Below, in pieces: positions 45,243 to 57,515 of a stretch of DNA of 64,000 nt. How positions within the stretch are numbered: the stretch's first letter is position 1; each line of letters begins with the position of its first letter. Source of the stretch: Brasenia schreberi (taxonomy: Eukaryota > Streptophyta > Magnoliopsida > Nymphaeales > Cabombaceae); NCBI GenBank assembly GCA_036023115.1, contig JAYKKT010000089.1, positions 21,385,001-21,449,000 on the forward strand. The letters run 5' to 3'. Below the pieces are notes generated by a model that had not been told where the DNA came from, ran no database searches, and saw only the letters and a list, made by a program, of their open reading frames with translations. Made by a program: the position numbers and the translations under genes.

Positions 45243-48200
45243 TATAAACACCCCGAAATCCCACGAATTTCTCAAATTCATCTGGTTTTGTAAAAGCAGC
45301 CCCAAAGGGCTATTTTGAGTCTGGAAACCCAGGAGCCTTCCAGACAACCCTGTACATATGTTTTAAACTCTGTATTTCAAAAACATACAATATGGCTTTT
45401 AAAACCCTTTAAAAACATGTTTTGAAACCCCGAAGTAGCTTGGCCTAATCCAGACAGGACCAAGAGAGCTAAGGAGAGCCCGTAACCGGAGCACATGTCA
45501 AGCCCGGCACAACAACTCTTGTATCAAATTCACACCCCCAGGATCTCGAACGTCCAAGACCCTATTATCATCAAAACCTTGTTTGAAGTCATCTCCGGAA
45601 GGCGAAAACAGAGGCAGACGATCATGTTGGCGAAGACCCAACGCAGACGGAGCACTGATGATGTCAGGCCCCGCACAAACCGTTCGTTTTGAATACAGCT
45701 CGAAGGTGTCAGAGTTCAGTTCGGATTGGATCTGGACCAATATATCCAGATCCCAATCCAAACCCATGTATGGACTTGGATTTGGATTTGGATTCAAAAA
45801 TCCAATCCAATATCCATATCCATGGCCCACATCACCTTCTCATAAATGGAGGTGGGGCCCACTTGAAATTCACGTGGGATTATGGGCATGAGAGAGAGTG
45901 GGGGAGTGGATAAGATCAAGTGTGGTTGTAATTAAGCTTGACTTGTGTGTCAAGTTTGGGGTTAATCATGTGGGTTAGCCTAATTGAGTGGGTTTAAGCT
46001 TGTAATTAGCCAAAACCTAACCTAGGGTTGCACCAACATGATGTGGTTAAAGTCTATGGGCCATGAAAAGGGAGCTCCTTCACCTAAACCTAACCCAAAA
46101 TACCTAATCCTAGCCTTCCACCCTAATCCGCCCCTAATCTGAACCTAATCACCTAACCTACTTCCCTAATCCCGGCCTAATCCCAACCTAATCACCTAAC
46201 CCACTTCCCTAATCCTTCCCTAAACCTAGCCTAATCCTAGCCTAATCACCTAACCTAGCTTAGTAAACCTCACCCTAGAACCCACCCACCTAACCAAACC
46301 CTAAACCACCCCTAGCCCACAACCTACCCAAACCACTTGTATCTAAAATATCTGGCCCTACCCTTTCCAGCCCACCTTATCATCATACCACCCTACCTAA
46401 ACCACCTAACCACTACCCCAAACCTAGCCCTAACAGACCTACCCAGCCCTATATAGACCCCCCCCCCTTGGGGGCGGGTTTCATAACCAAGCCGCCTCTC
46501 CCATCCCAGTCAGGTCCTCTCCTTCCCCAAGTCCAGCCGAATCCCACCTGCTCCACCTGCTCCACATCCCACCACCACCTGCATCACTTCCCCAGCCCAG
46601 CCGAACACCACCACCTGCACCATTTCCTTCCAGCCGAGCGCCACCCTCTCTTCACCCGGTAAGTCCCCTACACCATACCCTGCTACTTCTTCACTCCCTC
46701 GCCACTCTCAGCCTCCTAATCCACTCCCCTACCACCCTAACATCAGCCCTTACACTCGCTGCCACCCTCCTCACTGAGCCGAACTCCTAGCCACCCTAAC
46801 AACCCGCCGACCTTAAGTGCCCCATTCGGTCTTCTCTTGAACCTCCTTTAGTGCCATACTCCCCCAACACTACACTTCCCTTAGTGACCTTACTTAGGTC
46901 CTTTAACCCAACACACCAAAAACAGCCCATCTCTAGTGGCCGGCCACCTTCAAGGCGCCTCTTCCGCGCACCAAGGACCTCCGGCCAGCATCTCCTCTTG
47001 CCGTTCAACCTCGCGGAGCTCCCTTTTGCACCCCAAGGCGAAGGCCAAGCCCACGCTCAAGCAAGGCATCTACGGACCAGCTACTAGTAAGTGCCAAACT
47101 CGGTCTTTAGTTGTATACTTGCTTGAGAATCAATTCGATATGGGGTTGTAATAACGGAGCATAATTTCCCCCCGCTTGTAATAACGTGGCTTGGCACACC
47201 CACACACGTGCACTTTCTTAGTTGTGCACGATTTTGAACACACACGGGCCTAATCAGCCCCTAATACATAAGTATATACATATACTTTCATTTTTGTAGG
47301 GTTTTTGCTTAAGTTGGGTGTGTTGTCTTTCAATTCAAGCACTCTCACACACATTGAGCTTTCGCTCTTATTTGAAAGACCCAAGTAAGGGCCGACCTAT
47401 ACTATTTGGGTTTCATTTCATGTCGTGTGTGTAAGTCTTTCAATTCAAGCACTCTCACACACATTGAGCTTTCGCTCTTATTTGAAAGACCCAAGTAAGG
47501 GCCGACCTATACTATTTTGGTTTCATTTCATGTCGTGTGTGTAAGTCTTTCAATTCAAGCACTCTCACACACATTGAGCTTCGCTCTTACTCCCAAGACC
47601 TTAGTCAAGGCCTACTGCAGTTATATTTGGGTTTCATTTCATGTTGTGTGCGTAGTACTTCAATTCAAGCACTCACACACATTGAGCTTTCGCTCTTATT
47701 CCCAAGACCTTAGTTAAGGCCATACTGCAATTTATATTTGGGTTTAATTTCATGTCGTGTGTGTAAGTCTTTCAATTCAAGCACGCACCCACATTGAGCC
47801 TTCGCTCTTATTTGCAAGACCCGAGTAAGGGCCCATATACCTACTCTATATACATATCTCCCTTCGGCACTTACTTTACAAGTCATTTCCCTTCGGTATT
47901 GTCTTTACATTCGGGTTTTCCCTTTGGAGTAGCGTGAGTTTGCATTGCATCTACGCCATACCACGAGGTAGGACGCATATTGCATCAAAGCAAGCCCCGC
48001 TCGAATTCGCCCATGTAGTGGAGTGTTCATAACACACAAACTAGGTGGCCCGAAAAGGGATAAAAGGAAAGACTTAGGCACATGCAAATCCACGTGATCT
48101 AAAATATGCAACCGCATCTAAAAAACCCGAATTAGACACCTCGAACTGCTTCGTAGGCTTTCTATCCGAAAACTCAATTTTTGCAAAGCGTACAGACTGA

Positions 48201-48411
48201 CCCTTGCACATCGGTGCAAGAAGGTCTGCGACGACAAGAGCTCACTTGCTCACAATCGCCACGATTAGAAGTCAGTTTTAAATATATCTTCGCTAGCTTA
48301 GGTAAGCTAGCTGGCACACCCTGTTTGCATAAATAGGCCTTAGATGCACGAGAGGATCCACTCCAAGCCCAGAAAAGGCAGGGGAGGCGTGGGGATTTTC
48401 GCGCGTCTACA
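45243..48411 (+). mobile_element. C2 3' LTR
   Basis: Starts TATAAACACCCC, ends GCGCGTCTACA; 3.17 kb, followed by TSD CTCAC (48412-48416). Order: GGAT repeats, CCTAA-rich block (46080-46340) with telobox, TATATAGA at 46450, a C run, C-rich leader, five to six repeats of about 110-120 bp (47330-47830), U5 fold (48191-48310), end. Confidence 0.9.
47330..47830. repeat. U5 tandem repeats in the C2 3' LTR
   Basis: Units of about 105-120 bp. Each has CACACACATTGAGCTTTCGCTCTTA, an AAGACC..AAGTAAGGGCC segment, and GGGTTTCATTTCATGT. GAGC and GCTC within the motif can pair. Related arrays lie at 49720-50220, 53680-54291, 54910-55410 and 63680-64000. Confidence 0.85.
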
Positions 48412-50821
48412 CTCACCCCAAAACCAACCCACCTAGCTAAACCCTAAACCCCTAAATCACCCCACCTAAACCTAGCACACCATCTACCTAAAACCCCTTG
48501 TATTAAAATATCTGGCCCCTCCCCAAAACCAGCCCACCTTATCACAACACCACCACCACCTAAACCACCTTACCACCTCCTCAAAACCAGCCCCAACCGC
48601 CATCTCCAACCCTATATAAACCCCCCCTAGTGGGCGGGTTTTCATCTCTGCCAGCCCACCTTGGCCGAGCCGACCTTGGCCAACCTCCCAACCGAGCCTT
48701 CCACCTACACCACCGCTACCCACCACCAAGCTCCTCCTACACCACCACTTCCATCCGGCCAGCTCCCCGTCGCCACCACCTCCTGACTGAATCCTGCGCA
48801 TCCAAGTCACCCGACTGCCCTTCTTCCATCCGCCAACTCCTTCCCCTTTCGGTTAGTACCCTACACTTAGCTCCACCTCCTCTCCACTCCCCCTCCACTC
48901 TCGACCACCCATACAGCCACAACGTCATCCCATCACAACCACCAGCCATCCTCACCCATTCGGCCAAACCTCCACCTTACATCACCCGCCTTGAACCACT
49001 TCCCCTAGTAACACCCGGCCACCCCACTTGGTTCCCTAGGACCTGCCCATACCCCTTTTCACCAGCCCTTAGCTCTACCTTACACCACACCCTAGCTAGC
49101 TCCCTTCCCATCCATAATATCCCTAGCCACCCTAGAAGCCGGCCACCACCAAGCTCCCCTTAGTCGACCACTCCAACCGACTCTACCAAACCCACTCGGC
49201 TAGCCATACACTCCCTTAGGCTCCCACTTAGCGCCACCTTTCCTAACACTACACCCTCCCTTAGTGACCCTTCTTAGACACCTTAACCCAAAGCACCAAG
49301 GCAGCACCTTCCTAGCAGCCGGCCACCTTCAAGGCACCCTTCCCGCGCACCCAAGTTACCCGGCCAGCAGCTCCCTTTGCCGTTCAACTCCGAGGAGCTC
49401 CCTCTTGCAGCCCAAGGCGAAGCCAAGCCTACACTCAAGCAAGTCACCTCCGGACCAGCTATAAGTAAGTGCCTAACTCGGTCCTTAGTTGTAGACTTGC
49501 TTGAATTAAATTTGATACGGGGTTGTAATAACGGAGCATAGTCTCCCCCCGCTTGTAATAACGTGGCTTGGCACACCCACACACACGTGCACTCTCTTAG
49601 TTGTGCACGATTTTGAACACACACGGGCCTAATCAGCCCCTAGGATATAAATTTATATATATACTTTAAATTACGTAGGGTTTTGCTTAAGTTGGGTGTG
49701 TTGTCTTTAAATTCTCGCACTCACACACATTGAGCCTTCGCTCTTATTTGTAAGACCCAAGTAAGGGCCGTGTTATACTATCCTTGGGTTTATTTCATGT
49801 TGTATGCGTAGTACTTCAATTCAAGCACTCACACACATTGAGCTTTCGCTCTTACTCCCAAGACCTTAGTTAAGGCCATACTGCAATTTATATTTGGGTT
49901 TAATTTCATGTTGTGTGCATAGTACTTCAATTCAAGCACTCACACACATTGAGCTTTCGCTCTTATTCCCAAGACCTTAGTTAAGGCCATACTGCAATTT
50001 ATATTTGGGTTTAATTTCATGTTGTGTGCGTAGTACTTCAATTCAAGCACTCACACACATTGAGCTTTCGCTCTTATTTCCAAGACCTTAGTTAAGGCCA
50101 TATTGCAAGTTATATTTGGGTTTCATTTCATGTCGTGTGTGTAGTACTTCAATTCTTGCACGCACCCACATTGAGCCTCCACTCTTATTTGCAAGACCCA
50201 AGTAAGGGCCCATATATACATTATATACGTATTTCCCTTCGGCATTTACATTACAAGTCATTTCCCTTCGGTCATTTCCCTTCGGCAATTTCCATTACAA
50301 GTCATTTCCCTTCGGTATTGTCTTTACATTCGGGTTTTCCCTTTGGAGTAGCGTGAGTTTGCATTCCATATACGCCATACCACGAGTTAGGACGCATATT
50401 GCATCAAAGCAAACCCCATACTCCTACTCAAACTCGCCACATCTTAGTGGAGTGTTCATAACACACACCTAGGTGGCCCCTAAAGGGATAAAAAGCAAGA
50501 CTTAGGCACGTGATCTAAAATCTGAAAATCATACAAACAAGACCCGAATCAAACACCTCGAACAGCTTTCGTAAGACCTTATATCCAAAAACTCGATTTT
50601 TAAAAGTGTACAGACTGACCCTTGCGCATCGGTGCAAGAAGGTCTGCGACGACAAGAGCTTGCTTGCTCACAGTCGCCACGTTAGAAGTCAGGTTAAAAT
50701 ATATCTTCGCTAGCTTAAGAAAGCTAGCTGGCATGCCCTGTTTATTTAAATAGGACTTAGATACATGAAAAGATTTGCTCCACGCCTAAGAACCGGGAGG
50801 CGGAGATTTTCTACGTCTACA
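48412..50821 (+). mobile_element. B1 3' LTR, right part
   Basis: Continues from CTCACCCCAAAACC, the site at 7128 of the 5' LTR. Contains the telobox at about 48439, TATA box at 48613-48620, the intact A1 target site near 49243, an expanded array of the TTGAGC repeat (49720-50200), and the U5 fold (50611-50728). Ends GTCTACA before TSD CTACG. Longer than the 5' LTR equivalent mainly because of extra repeat units. Confidence 0.88.
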
Positions 50822-50826
50822 CTACG

Positions 50827-51611
50827 TTCGTTTTTAGGGCATGCCAGCTAGCTTACTCAAACTAGCGAAGTAGTTTTTGACATATCTGACTTTTGAAAGG
50901 TGATTGTAGGCAAGCAGGATCTTTTCATCACAGACCTTTTTGCACCGATGCGCAAGGGTCGGTCTGTACGCTTAGAGACTTCGTTTGAAACAAGTTAAAC
51001 TCAAATTCAATTTTTGAATAAGGAAGTGTTTGAAAATCTTTTTGAAATCATGCACTTGGCGAGCTTTTGATTTGGGCGACCCTAAGTCTTTCAATTTTAT
51101 CCACTTAGGCATGTTTGCACGTTTTGTTCGGGTTTGTTCGATGCAGATATGCACTCTAGCTCGAGTATGGCGAGTATGCAATGCAACTCACACAACTTGA
51201 ATGTAAAACTCGAAATTTAAAGACTTAGCAGAATGGAAAACCCAAATTGAATGCAACTCACACGACTTGAATGTAAATTGCAGAAATTTAAATATATCTA
51301 TATCTTAAGAGCGGAAAGGCTCAATATGTGTGTGGTTGTTGTGTATAAATTGAAATGCAACACACGCAACTGAACCGTAAAACGCAGCAGAAGGGAGATA
51401 TAGATATATATATATAAGAGCAAAAAGGCTCAATTGTGGCATGTGTGTGTATGTATGAATTGAAAGACAACACACACGACTGAATTTAAAACCCAGAATT
51501 GAAATGCATAGATAGTTGAATCGGGAAAACTCACGCAGCAGAAAATATATAGATATGGCTATATCTTAGTGGCTTCTGAGGCCAAAATGTGCATGAGGTG
51601 TTTGAGCAATC
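50827..51611 (-). mobile_element. A2 5' LTR, continued (inverse orientation)
   Basis: Joins seamlessly to 6067 if B1 is removed. Reads in reverse: the U5 fold (50850-50980), then repeats AAGAGCGGAAAGGCTCAA-type at about 51308 and 51416. Cut at 51611 by B2. Confidence 0.82.
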
Positions 51612-52553
51612 TGTAAACACCCCGAAATCCCACGAACTTGTCAAATAAACCTGGTTTTGTAAAAACATCCCCAAAGGGCTATTTTGAGTCTGGAAACCCA
51701 GGAGCCTTCTAGACAAACCCTGTACATATGTTTAAACCTTATGTATTTTAAAATATGTATAATATAGTTTTAAAACCTTTTAAAATACGTTTTGAAACCC
51801 CACAAAGCGATTGGGCCTGATGAAAGCAGGACTAGAGGAACAAAAGAGAGCCCGGAACCGGAGCACATATCGAGCCCGGCACATCAACCCTCGTGGTAGA
51901 TTCACCCCCAGAATCTCGAACATCCAAGTCCCTGTTATCAACAAAACTCTTTGAAATCATCTCTGGAAGGTGAAAACAGAAGCGGACGACCATGTTGGCG
52001 AAGACCGAATGCAAGATGGAGTACTGATGCTGTCAGGCCCCGCACAAACCGTTCGTTTCGAACATACCCTGAAGGAGTCAAAATTCAGTTTTGGATTGGA
52101 TCTGGACCATATATATCCAGATCCCAATCCAAACGTATATGTGGATTTGGATTTGGATTCGGATCCAATCCAATATCCACATCCATGGCCCACATCACCT
52201 TCTCATAAATGGAGGTGGGGCCCACTTGAAATTCATGTGGGATCTTGGGCATGAGAGAGAATGTTGAGGATAAGATTTGAGGGAAATGTATTAAGCTTGA
52301 CTTGTGTGTCAAGTTTTGGGTTAATCATGTGGGTTAGCCTAATTAGTGTGGGTTTAAGCTTGTATGAACCTACACCTAACCTAGGGCTGACCCAACATGA
52401 TGCAATCAAGTCTATGGACCATGCAAAGGGATGCTCCTAAACCAATCCCAAGCTAAACCCCCTAATCCTATCCATTTACCCTAATCCCGACCTAATCCTA
52501 ACCTAATCACCTAACCTACTTCCCTAATCCTTCCCTAATCCCAACCTAATCAT
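51612..52553 (+). mobile_element. B2: start of a B-like LTR (U3 fragment)
   Basis: TGTAAACACCCCGAAATC at the A2 site CAATC (51607-51611). Most similar to the B1 LTR but distinct. GGAT repeats at 52110-52165. Ends in the CCTAA block, where a C-family end abuts (52554). The rest of B2 is outside the window, so its TSD cannot be checked. Confidence 0.7.
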
Positions 52554-53076
52554 TGTAGACGCGCGAAAATCCCCGCTTCTCACCTTTTCAGGGCTCGGAG
52601 CGGATCCTCTCGTGTGTCTAAGGCCTATTTATGCAAACAGGGCGTGCCAGCTAGCTTACCTAAGCTAGCGAAGATATATTTAAAACTGACTTCTAATCAT
52701 GGTTACATTTCAAAATCCTTCTTCTTACAGAGAAAGGCCTAGTTCAATATAGCAAGATACTTGCAAGTAGTACGTGCTATTTCTAAATAGGCTGATCTGG
52801 AATGGATCGAGTGTAGGCTTGGGATAAGTCCTCCCCTCTTCTCTTCTATTTCCAGAAGGAAAACAAAGGCCCAAACAAAAGGGAATTTCCCATTCAAAGT
52901 ATCTTTCCAAAAGAAAGAAACCAGACTTCAAAAAGAAAAATCGATTCTCTTATGAAAAAGAGGGATTAAAGAAAAAATACTCCCAAAGGGAGACCCTCGA
53001 TGAAAAAAAGGAAAAAGAGGCCAAAAAGCTCAAAAAGAGCAGTTTTCCGCCTTCTGTGCCTCTAACCAAAAATCTC
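52554..53076. mobile_element. Rearranged C-family scrap: inverted LTR end joined to plus-strand 3' UTR
   Basis: 52554 to about 52702 is the reverse complement of the last about 149 bp of a C LTR. It joins, at an ATCGTGG-like microhomology, plus-strand 3' UTR sequence (about 52703-53065, matching 44206-44575), which stops just before the hairpin. C3 begins at 53077. No gene. Confidence 0.75.
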
Positions 53077-54291
53077 TGTAGACGCACGAAAATCCCCGCT
53101 TCTCACCTTTTCAGGGCTCGGAGCGGATCCTCTCGTGTGTCTAAGGCCTATTTATGCAAACAGGGCGTGCTAGCTAGCTTACCTAAGCTAGCGAAGATAT
53201 ATTTAAAACTGACTTCTAATCGTGGCGACTGTGAGCAAGTGAGCTCTTGTCGTCGCAGACCTTCTTGCACCGATGCGCAAGGGTCAGTCTGTACGGTTTG
53301 CAAAAAATCGAGTTTTGGGATAGAAAGCCTACGAAGCGGTTCGAGGTGTCTAGTTCGGGTCTTTTAGATGCGATTGCATTTTTTTAGATCACGTGGATTT
53401 GCACGTGCCTAAGTCTTTCCTTTTATCCCTTTTCGGGCCACCTAGTTTGTGTATTATGAACACTCCACTACATGGGCGAATTCGAGCGGGGCTTGCTTTG
53501 ATGCAATATGCATCCTACCTCGTGGTATGGCGTAGATGCAATGCAAACTCACGCTACTCCAAAGGGAAAACCCGAATGTAAAGACAATACTGAAGGGAAA
53601 TAACCGAAGGGAAATGACTTGAAATATAAATGCCGAAGGGAGATATGTATATAGAGTATGTATATGAGCCCTTACTCGGGTCTTGCAAATAAGAGCGAAG
53701 GCTCAATGTGGGTGCGTGCTTGAATGGAAAGACTTACACACATGACATGAAATTAAACCCAAATATAAATTGCAGTATGGCCTTGACTAAGGTCTTGGGA
53801 GTAAGAGCGAAAGCTCAATGTGTGTGAGATGGCTTGAATTGAAGTACTACGCACACGACATGAAATTAAACCCAAATATAACTGCAATAGGCCTTGACTA
53901 AGGTCTTGGGAGTAAGAGTGAAGGCTCAATGTGTGTGAGAGTGCCTGAATTGAAAGACTTACACACACGACAAGAAATGAAACCCAAATAGTATAGGTTG
54001 GCCCTTACTTGGGTCTTTCAAATAAGAGCGAAGGCTCAATGTGTGTGAGAGTGCTTGAATTGAAAGACTTACACACACGACATGAAATGAAACCCAAATA
54101 GTATAGGTTGGCCCTTACTTGGGTCTTTCAAATAAGAGCGAAGGCTCAATGTGTGTGAGAGTGCTTGAATTGAAAGACTTACACACACGACATGAAATGA
54201 AACCCAAATAGTATAGGTTGGCCCTTACTTGGGTCTTTCAAATAAGAGCGAAGGCTCAATGTGTGTGAGAGTGCTTGAATTGAAAGACTTA
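53077..54291 (-). mobile_element. C3 3' LTR, U5 part
   Basis: Starts TGTAGACGCACG (LTR end in reverse). It contains the U5 fold and six near-identical tandem repeats (53690-54291), the last ones almost perfect copies. C4 inserted at the final ACTTA. Confidence 0.85.
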
Positions 54292-57200
54292 TGTAGACGC
54301 ATGAAAATCCCCGCCTCTTCGCCTTTTTCAGGGCTTGGAGCGGATCCCCTCGTGTCTAAGGCCTATGTATGCAAATAGGGCGTGCCAGCTAGCTTATTTA
54401 AGCTAGCGAAGATATTTTTAACACTGACTTCTAAACGTGGTGTCTGTGAGCAAGTAAGCTCTTGTCGTCGCAGACCTTCTTGCACCGATGCGCAAGGGTC
54501 AGTCTGTACGCTTTGCAAAAATCGAGTTTTTTTGGAGAGAAAGTCTACGAAGCGGTTCGAGGTGTCTATTTCGGGTCTTTAAGATGCGATTGCATGTTTT
54601 AGATCACGTGGATTTGCACGTGCCTAAGTCTTTTCTTTTATCCCTTTTCGGGCCACCTAGTTTGTGTGTTATGAACACTCCACTACATGGGCGAATTCGA
54701 GCGGGGCTTGCTTCGATGCAATATGTGTCCTACCTCGTGGTATGGCGTAGATGCAATGCAAACTCACGCTACTCCAAAGGGAAAACCCGAAATGTAAAGA
54801 CAATACTGAAGGGAAATGACTGAAGGGAAATAACCGAAGGGAAATAACCGAAGGGAAATAACCGAAGGGAGATATGTATATAGATTATGTATATGAGCCC
54901 TTACTCGGGTCTTGCAAATAAGAGCGAAGGCTCAATGTGGGTGCGTGCTTGAATTGAAAGACTTACACACACGACATGAAATTAAACCCAAATATAAATT
55001 GCAGTATGGCCTTGACTAAGGTCTTGGGAGTAAGAGCGAAGGCTCAATGTGTGTGAGAGTGCTTGAATTGAAAGACTACCCACACGACATAAATGAAACC
55101 CAAATATAACTGCAATAAGGCCTTTACTAAGGTCTTGGGAGTAAGAGCGAAGGCTCAATGTGTGTGAAAGTGCTTGAATTGAAAGACTTACTCACACGAC
55201 ATGAAATAAAACCCAAATATTATAGGTCGGCCCTTACTTGGGTCTTTCAAATAAGAGCGAAAGCTCAATGTGTGTGAGAGTGCTTGAATTGAAAGACTTA
55301 CTCACACGACATGAAATGAAACCCAAATAGTATAGGTCGGCCCTTACTTGGGTCTTTCAAATAAGAGCGGAAGCTCAATGTGTGTGAGTGCTTGAATTGA
55401 AAGACTACACACCCAACTTAAACAAAACCCTTCGAAAAATGAAAGTATATATATACACTTATGTATTAGGGGCTGATTAGGCCCGTGTGTGTTCAAAATC
55501 GTGCACGACTAAGAGAGTGCACGTGTGTGGTTGTGCCAAGCCACGTTATTACAAGCGGGGGGAGACTATGCTCCGTTATTACAACCCCGTATCAAATTGA
55601 ATCTCAAGCAAGTATACAACTAAAGACCGAGTTTAGACACTTACGAGTAGCTGGTCCGCAGAGGCCTTGCTTGAGCGTGGGCTTGGCCTTCGCCTTGGGC
55701 TGCAAACGGGAGCTCCTCGAGGAGGGGTGAACAAAAGTGCTAGCCGGCTGCAAAGGGGGACGCGGGATAGGCGCCTCGAAGGTGGCCGGCTGCAAGTGGG
55801 TGTCGCCTTGATGATGGGAACTAAAGGGGCTGGGCAAGGTGAGTGTTTAGGGTCACTAGGAGAGTCGAGTGTTTAGGGAAGGTGGACCTAAAGGGGAGTT
55901 TATGGGGAAGCCGAATGGGACACCTAGGGGAAGGCCGAATGGGATAGGAGGGTTAGGTAGTGGCCGGTAGCTTGGGGTTATGCTAGGTTCGGCTAAGTGA
56001 AAAGGGTGGTGGCAAAAGGCTGAGATGATGATAGGGTGGGTGGCTAGGAGTGGAGAGGTAGTAGAGAAGGGTTTTGGTAGAGTGCAGGGTACTTACCGAA
56101 TGGGGAGAGGCGGTGGAAGGCAAGGAGAAGCAGCCGGATGTGGGCTCTTGGCTGGTTCGGTTGGGTGAAGGTGGTGGCGTCCGGCTGGGGGATGGTGGTG
56201 GATGGAAGAGGGAAGGTGGCAGTGCAGGTAGAGCTGGTGGAGCAGGTGGAGAGTGGAGCCGGCTGGGCTGGAAAGGGATGGTCTCGGCTGGGTGAGGTGA
56301 GGGCTCTCGCTTTCAAAACCCGCCCCCAAGGGGGGGGGGTTTAAATAGGGGATGGGTAGGTCGGTTAGGGCTGGGCTTGGGGTAGTGGTTAGGTGGTTTA
56401 GGTTTAGATTAGGGGTGGATTAGGGGTTTAGGCTAGGATTAGGCGTTTTGGGTTAGGTTTAGGTGAAGGAGCTCCCTTAGCATGGCCCATAGACCTTGAC
56501 CACCTCATGTTGGTGCAGCCCTAGGTTAGGTTTTAGCTAATTACAAGCTTAAACCCAATTAATTAGGCTAACCCACATGATTAACCCCAAACTTGACACA
56601 CAAGTCAAGCTTAATTACAACCACACTTGATCTTATCCATCCCCACTCTCTCTCATGCCCATAATCCCACGTGAATTTCAAGTGGGCCCCACCTCCATTT
56701 ATGAGAAGGTGATGTGGGCCATGGATATGGATATTGGATTGGATTTTTGAATCCAAATTCAAATCCAAGTCCACACATGGGTTTGGATTGGGATCTGGAT
56801 ATATATGGTCCAGATCCAATCCAAACTGAACTCTGACTCCTTCGAGCTGTATTCGAAACGAACGGTTTGTGTGGGGCCTGACAGCATCAGTGCTCCGTCT
56901 GCGTTGGGTCTTCGCCAACATGATCGTCCGCCTCTGTTTTCGCCTTCCGGAGATGACTTCAAAGGATGTTTTGATGATAACAGGGTCTTGGACGTTCGAG
57001 ATCCTGGGGGTGTGAATTTGATACAAGAGTTGCTGTGCCGGGCTCGACATGTGCTCCGGTTCCGGGCTCTTCTTAGCTCTCCTGGTCCTGTCTTGATCGA
57101 GCCAAGCCGCTTCGGGGTTTCAAAACATGTTTTAAAAAGGTTTTAAAAGCCATATCATATGTTTTTGAAAGATAAAGTTTAAAACATATATACAGGGGTG

Positions 57201-57304
57201 TCTGGAAGGCTCCTGGGTTTCCAGACTCAAAATGGCCCTTTGGGGCTGCTTGTATAAAACCAGGTTGTTTTTGAAGAAATTCGTGGGATTTCGGGGTGTT
57301 TACA
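54292..57304 (-). mobile_element. C4: solo C-family LTR
   Basis: TGTAGACGCATG at 54292 to GGTGTTTACA at 57304, flanked by ACTTA (54287-54291, 57305-57309). 3.0 kb with no internal region, so it is a product of LTR-LTR recombination. TATA-like TTTAAATAG on minus at 56340-56348, next to a G/C run. The flanking LTR reads straight through once it is removed. Confidence 0.9.
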
Positions 57305-57309
57305 ACTTA

Positions 57310-57451
57310 CACACACGACATGAAATGAAACCCAAATAGTATAGGTTGGCCCTTACTTGGGTCTTTCAAATAAGAGCGAAGGCTCAATGTGTGTGAGTGC
57401 TTGAATTGAAAGACAACGCACCCAACTTAAGCAAAACCCTACAAAATCAAA

Positions 57452-57515
<64 letters not shown>

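Larger units (their letters stand above)
6073..50821 (+). mobile_element. B1: Tat/Ogre-type Ty3/gypsy element, with all nested insertions
   Basis: Starts TGTAAACACCCC at 6073 and ends GTCTACA at 50821, flanked by CTACG (6068-6072, 50822-50826). Both flanks belong to the A2 LTR, which reads continuously once B1 is removed. Without insertions the element is about 12.6 kb. Its pieces are the 5' LTR 6073-7959 plus 21943-23007, gag and early protease 23008-24914, inverted protease to 3' LTR-left 38706-33328, and 3' LTR-right 48412-50821. The left parts of the two LTRs share diagnostic sequence such as ATGTTTTAAATATGTGTAAT, which supports the pairing despite the inversion. Confidence 0.85.

Noticed and set aside
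48484..49163. Pro/Ser/Thr-rich or Trp/Gly-rich open frames in LTR leaders (7194-7680, 48484-49163, 56044-56344, 57902-58418)
   Set aside because: Compositional by-products of C-rich leader DNA, readable on both strands, without domains or consistent starts.
53680..54291. CRISPR-like array from regularly spaced repeats
   Set aside because: The spacers are repeats too; these are about 110-120 bp tandem units inside LTR U5 in a plant genome.
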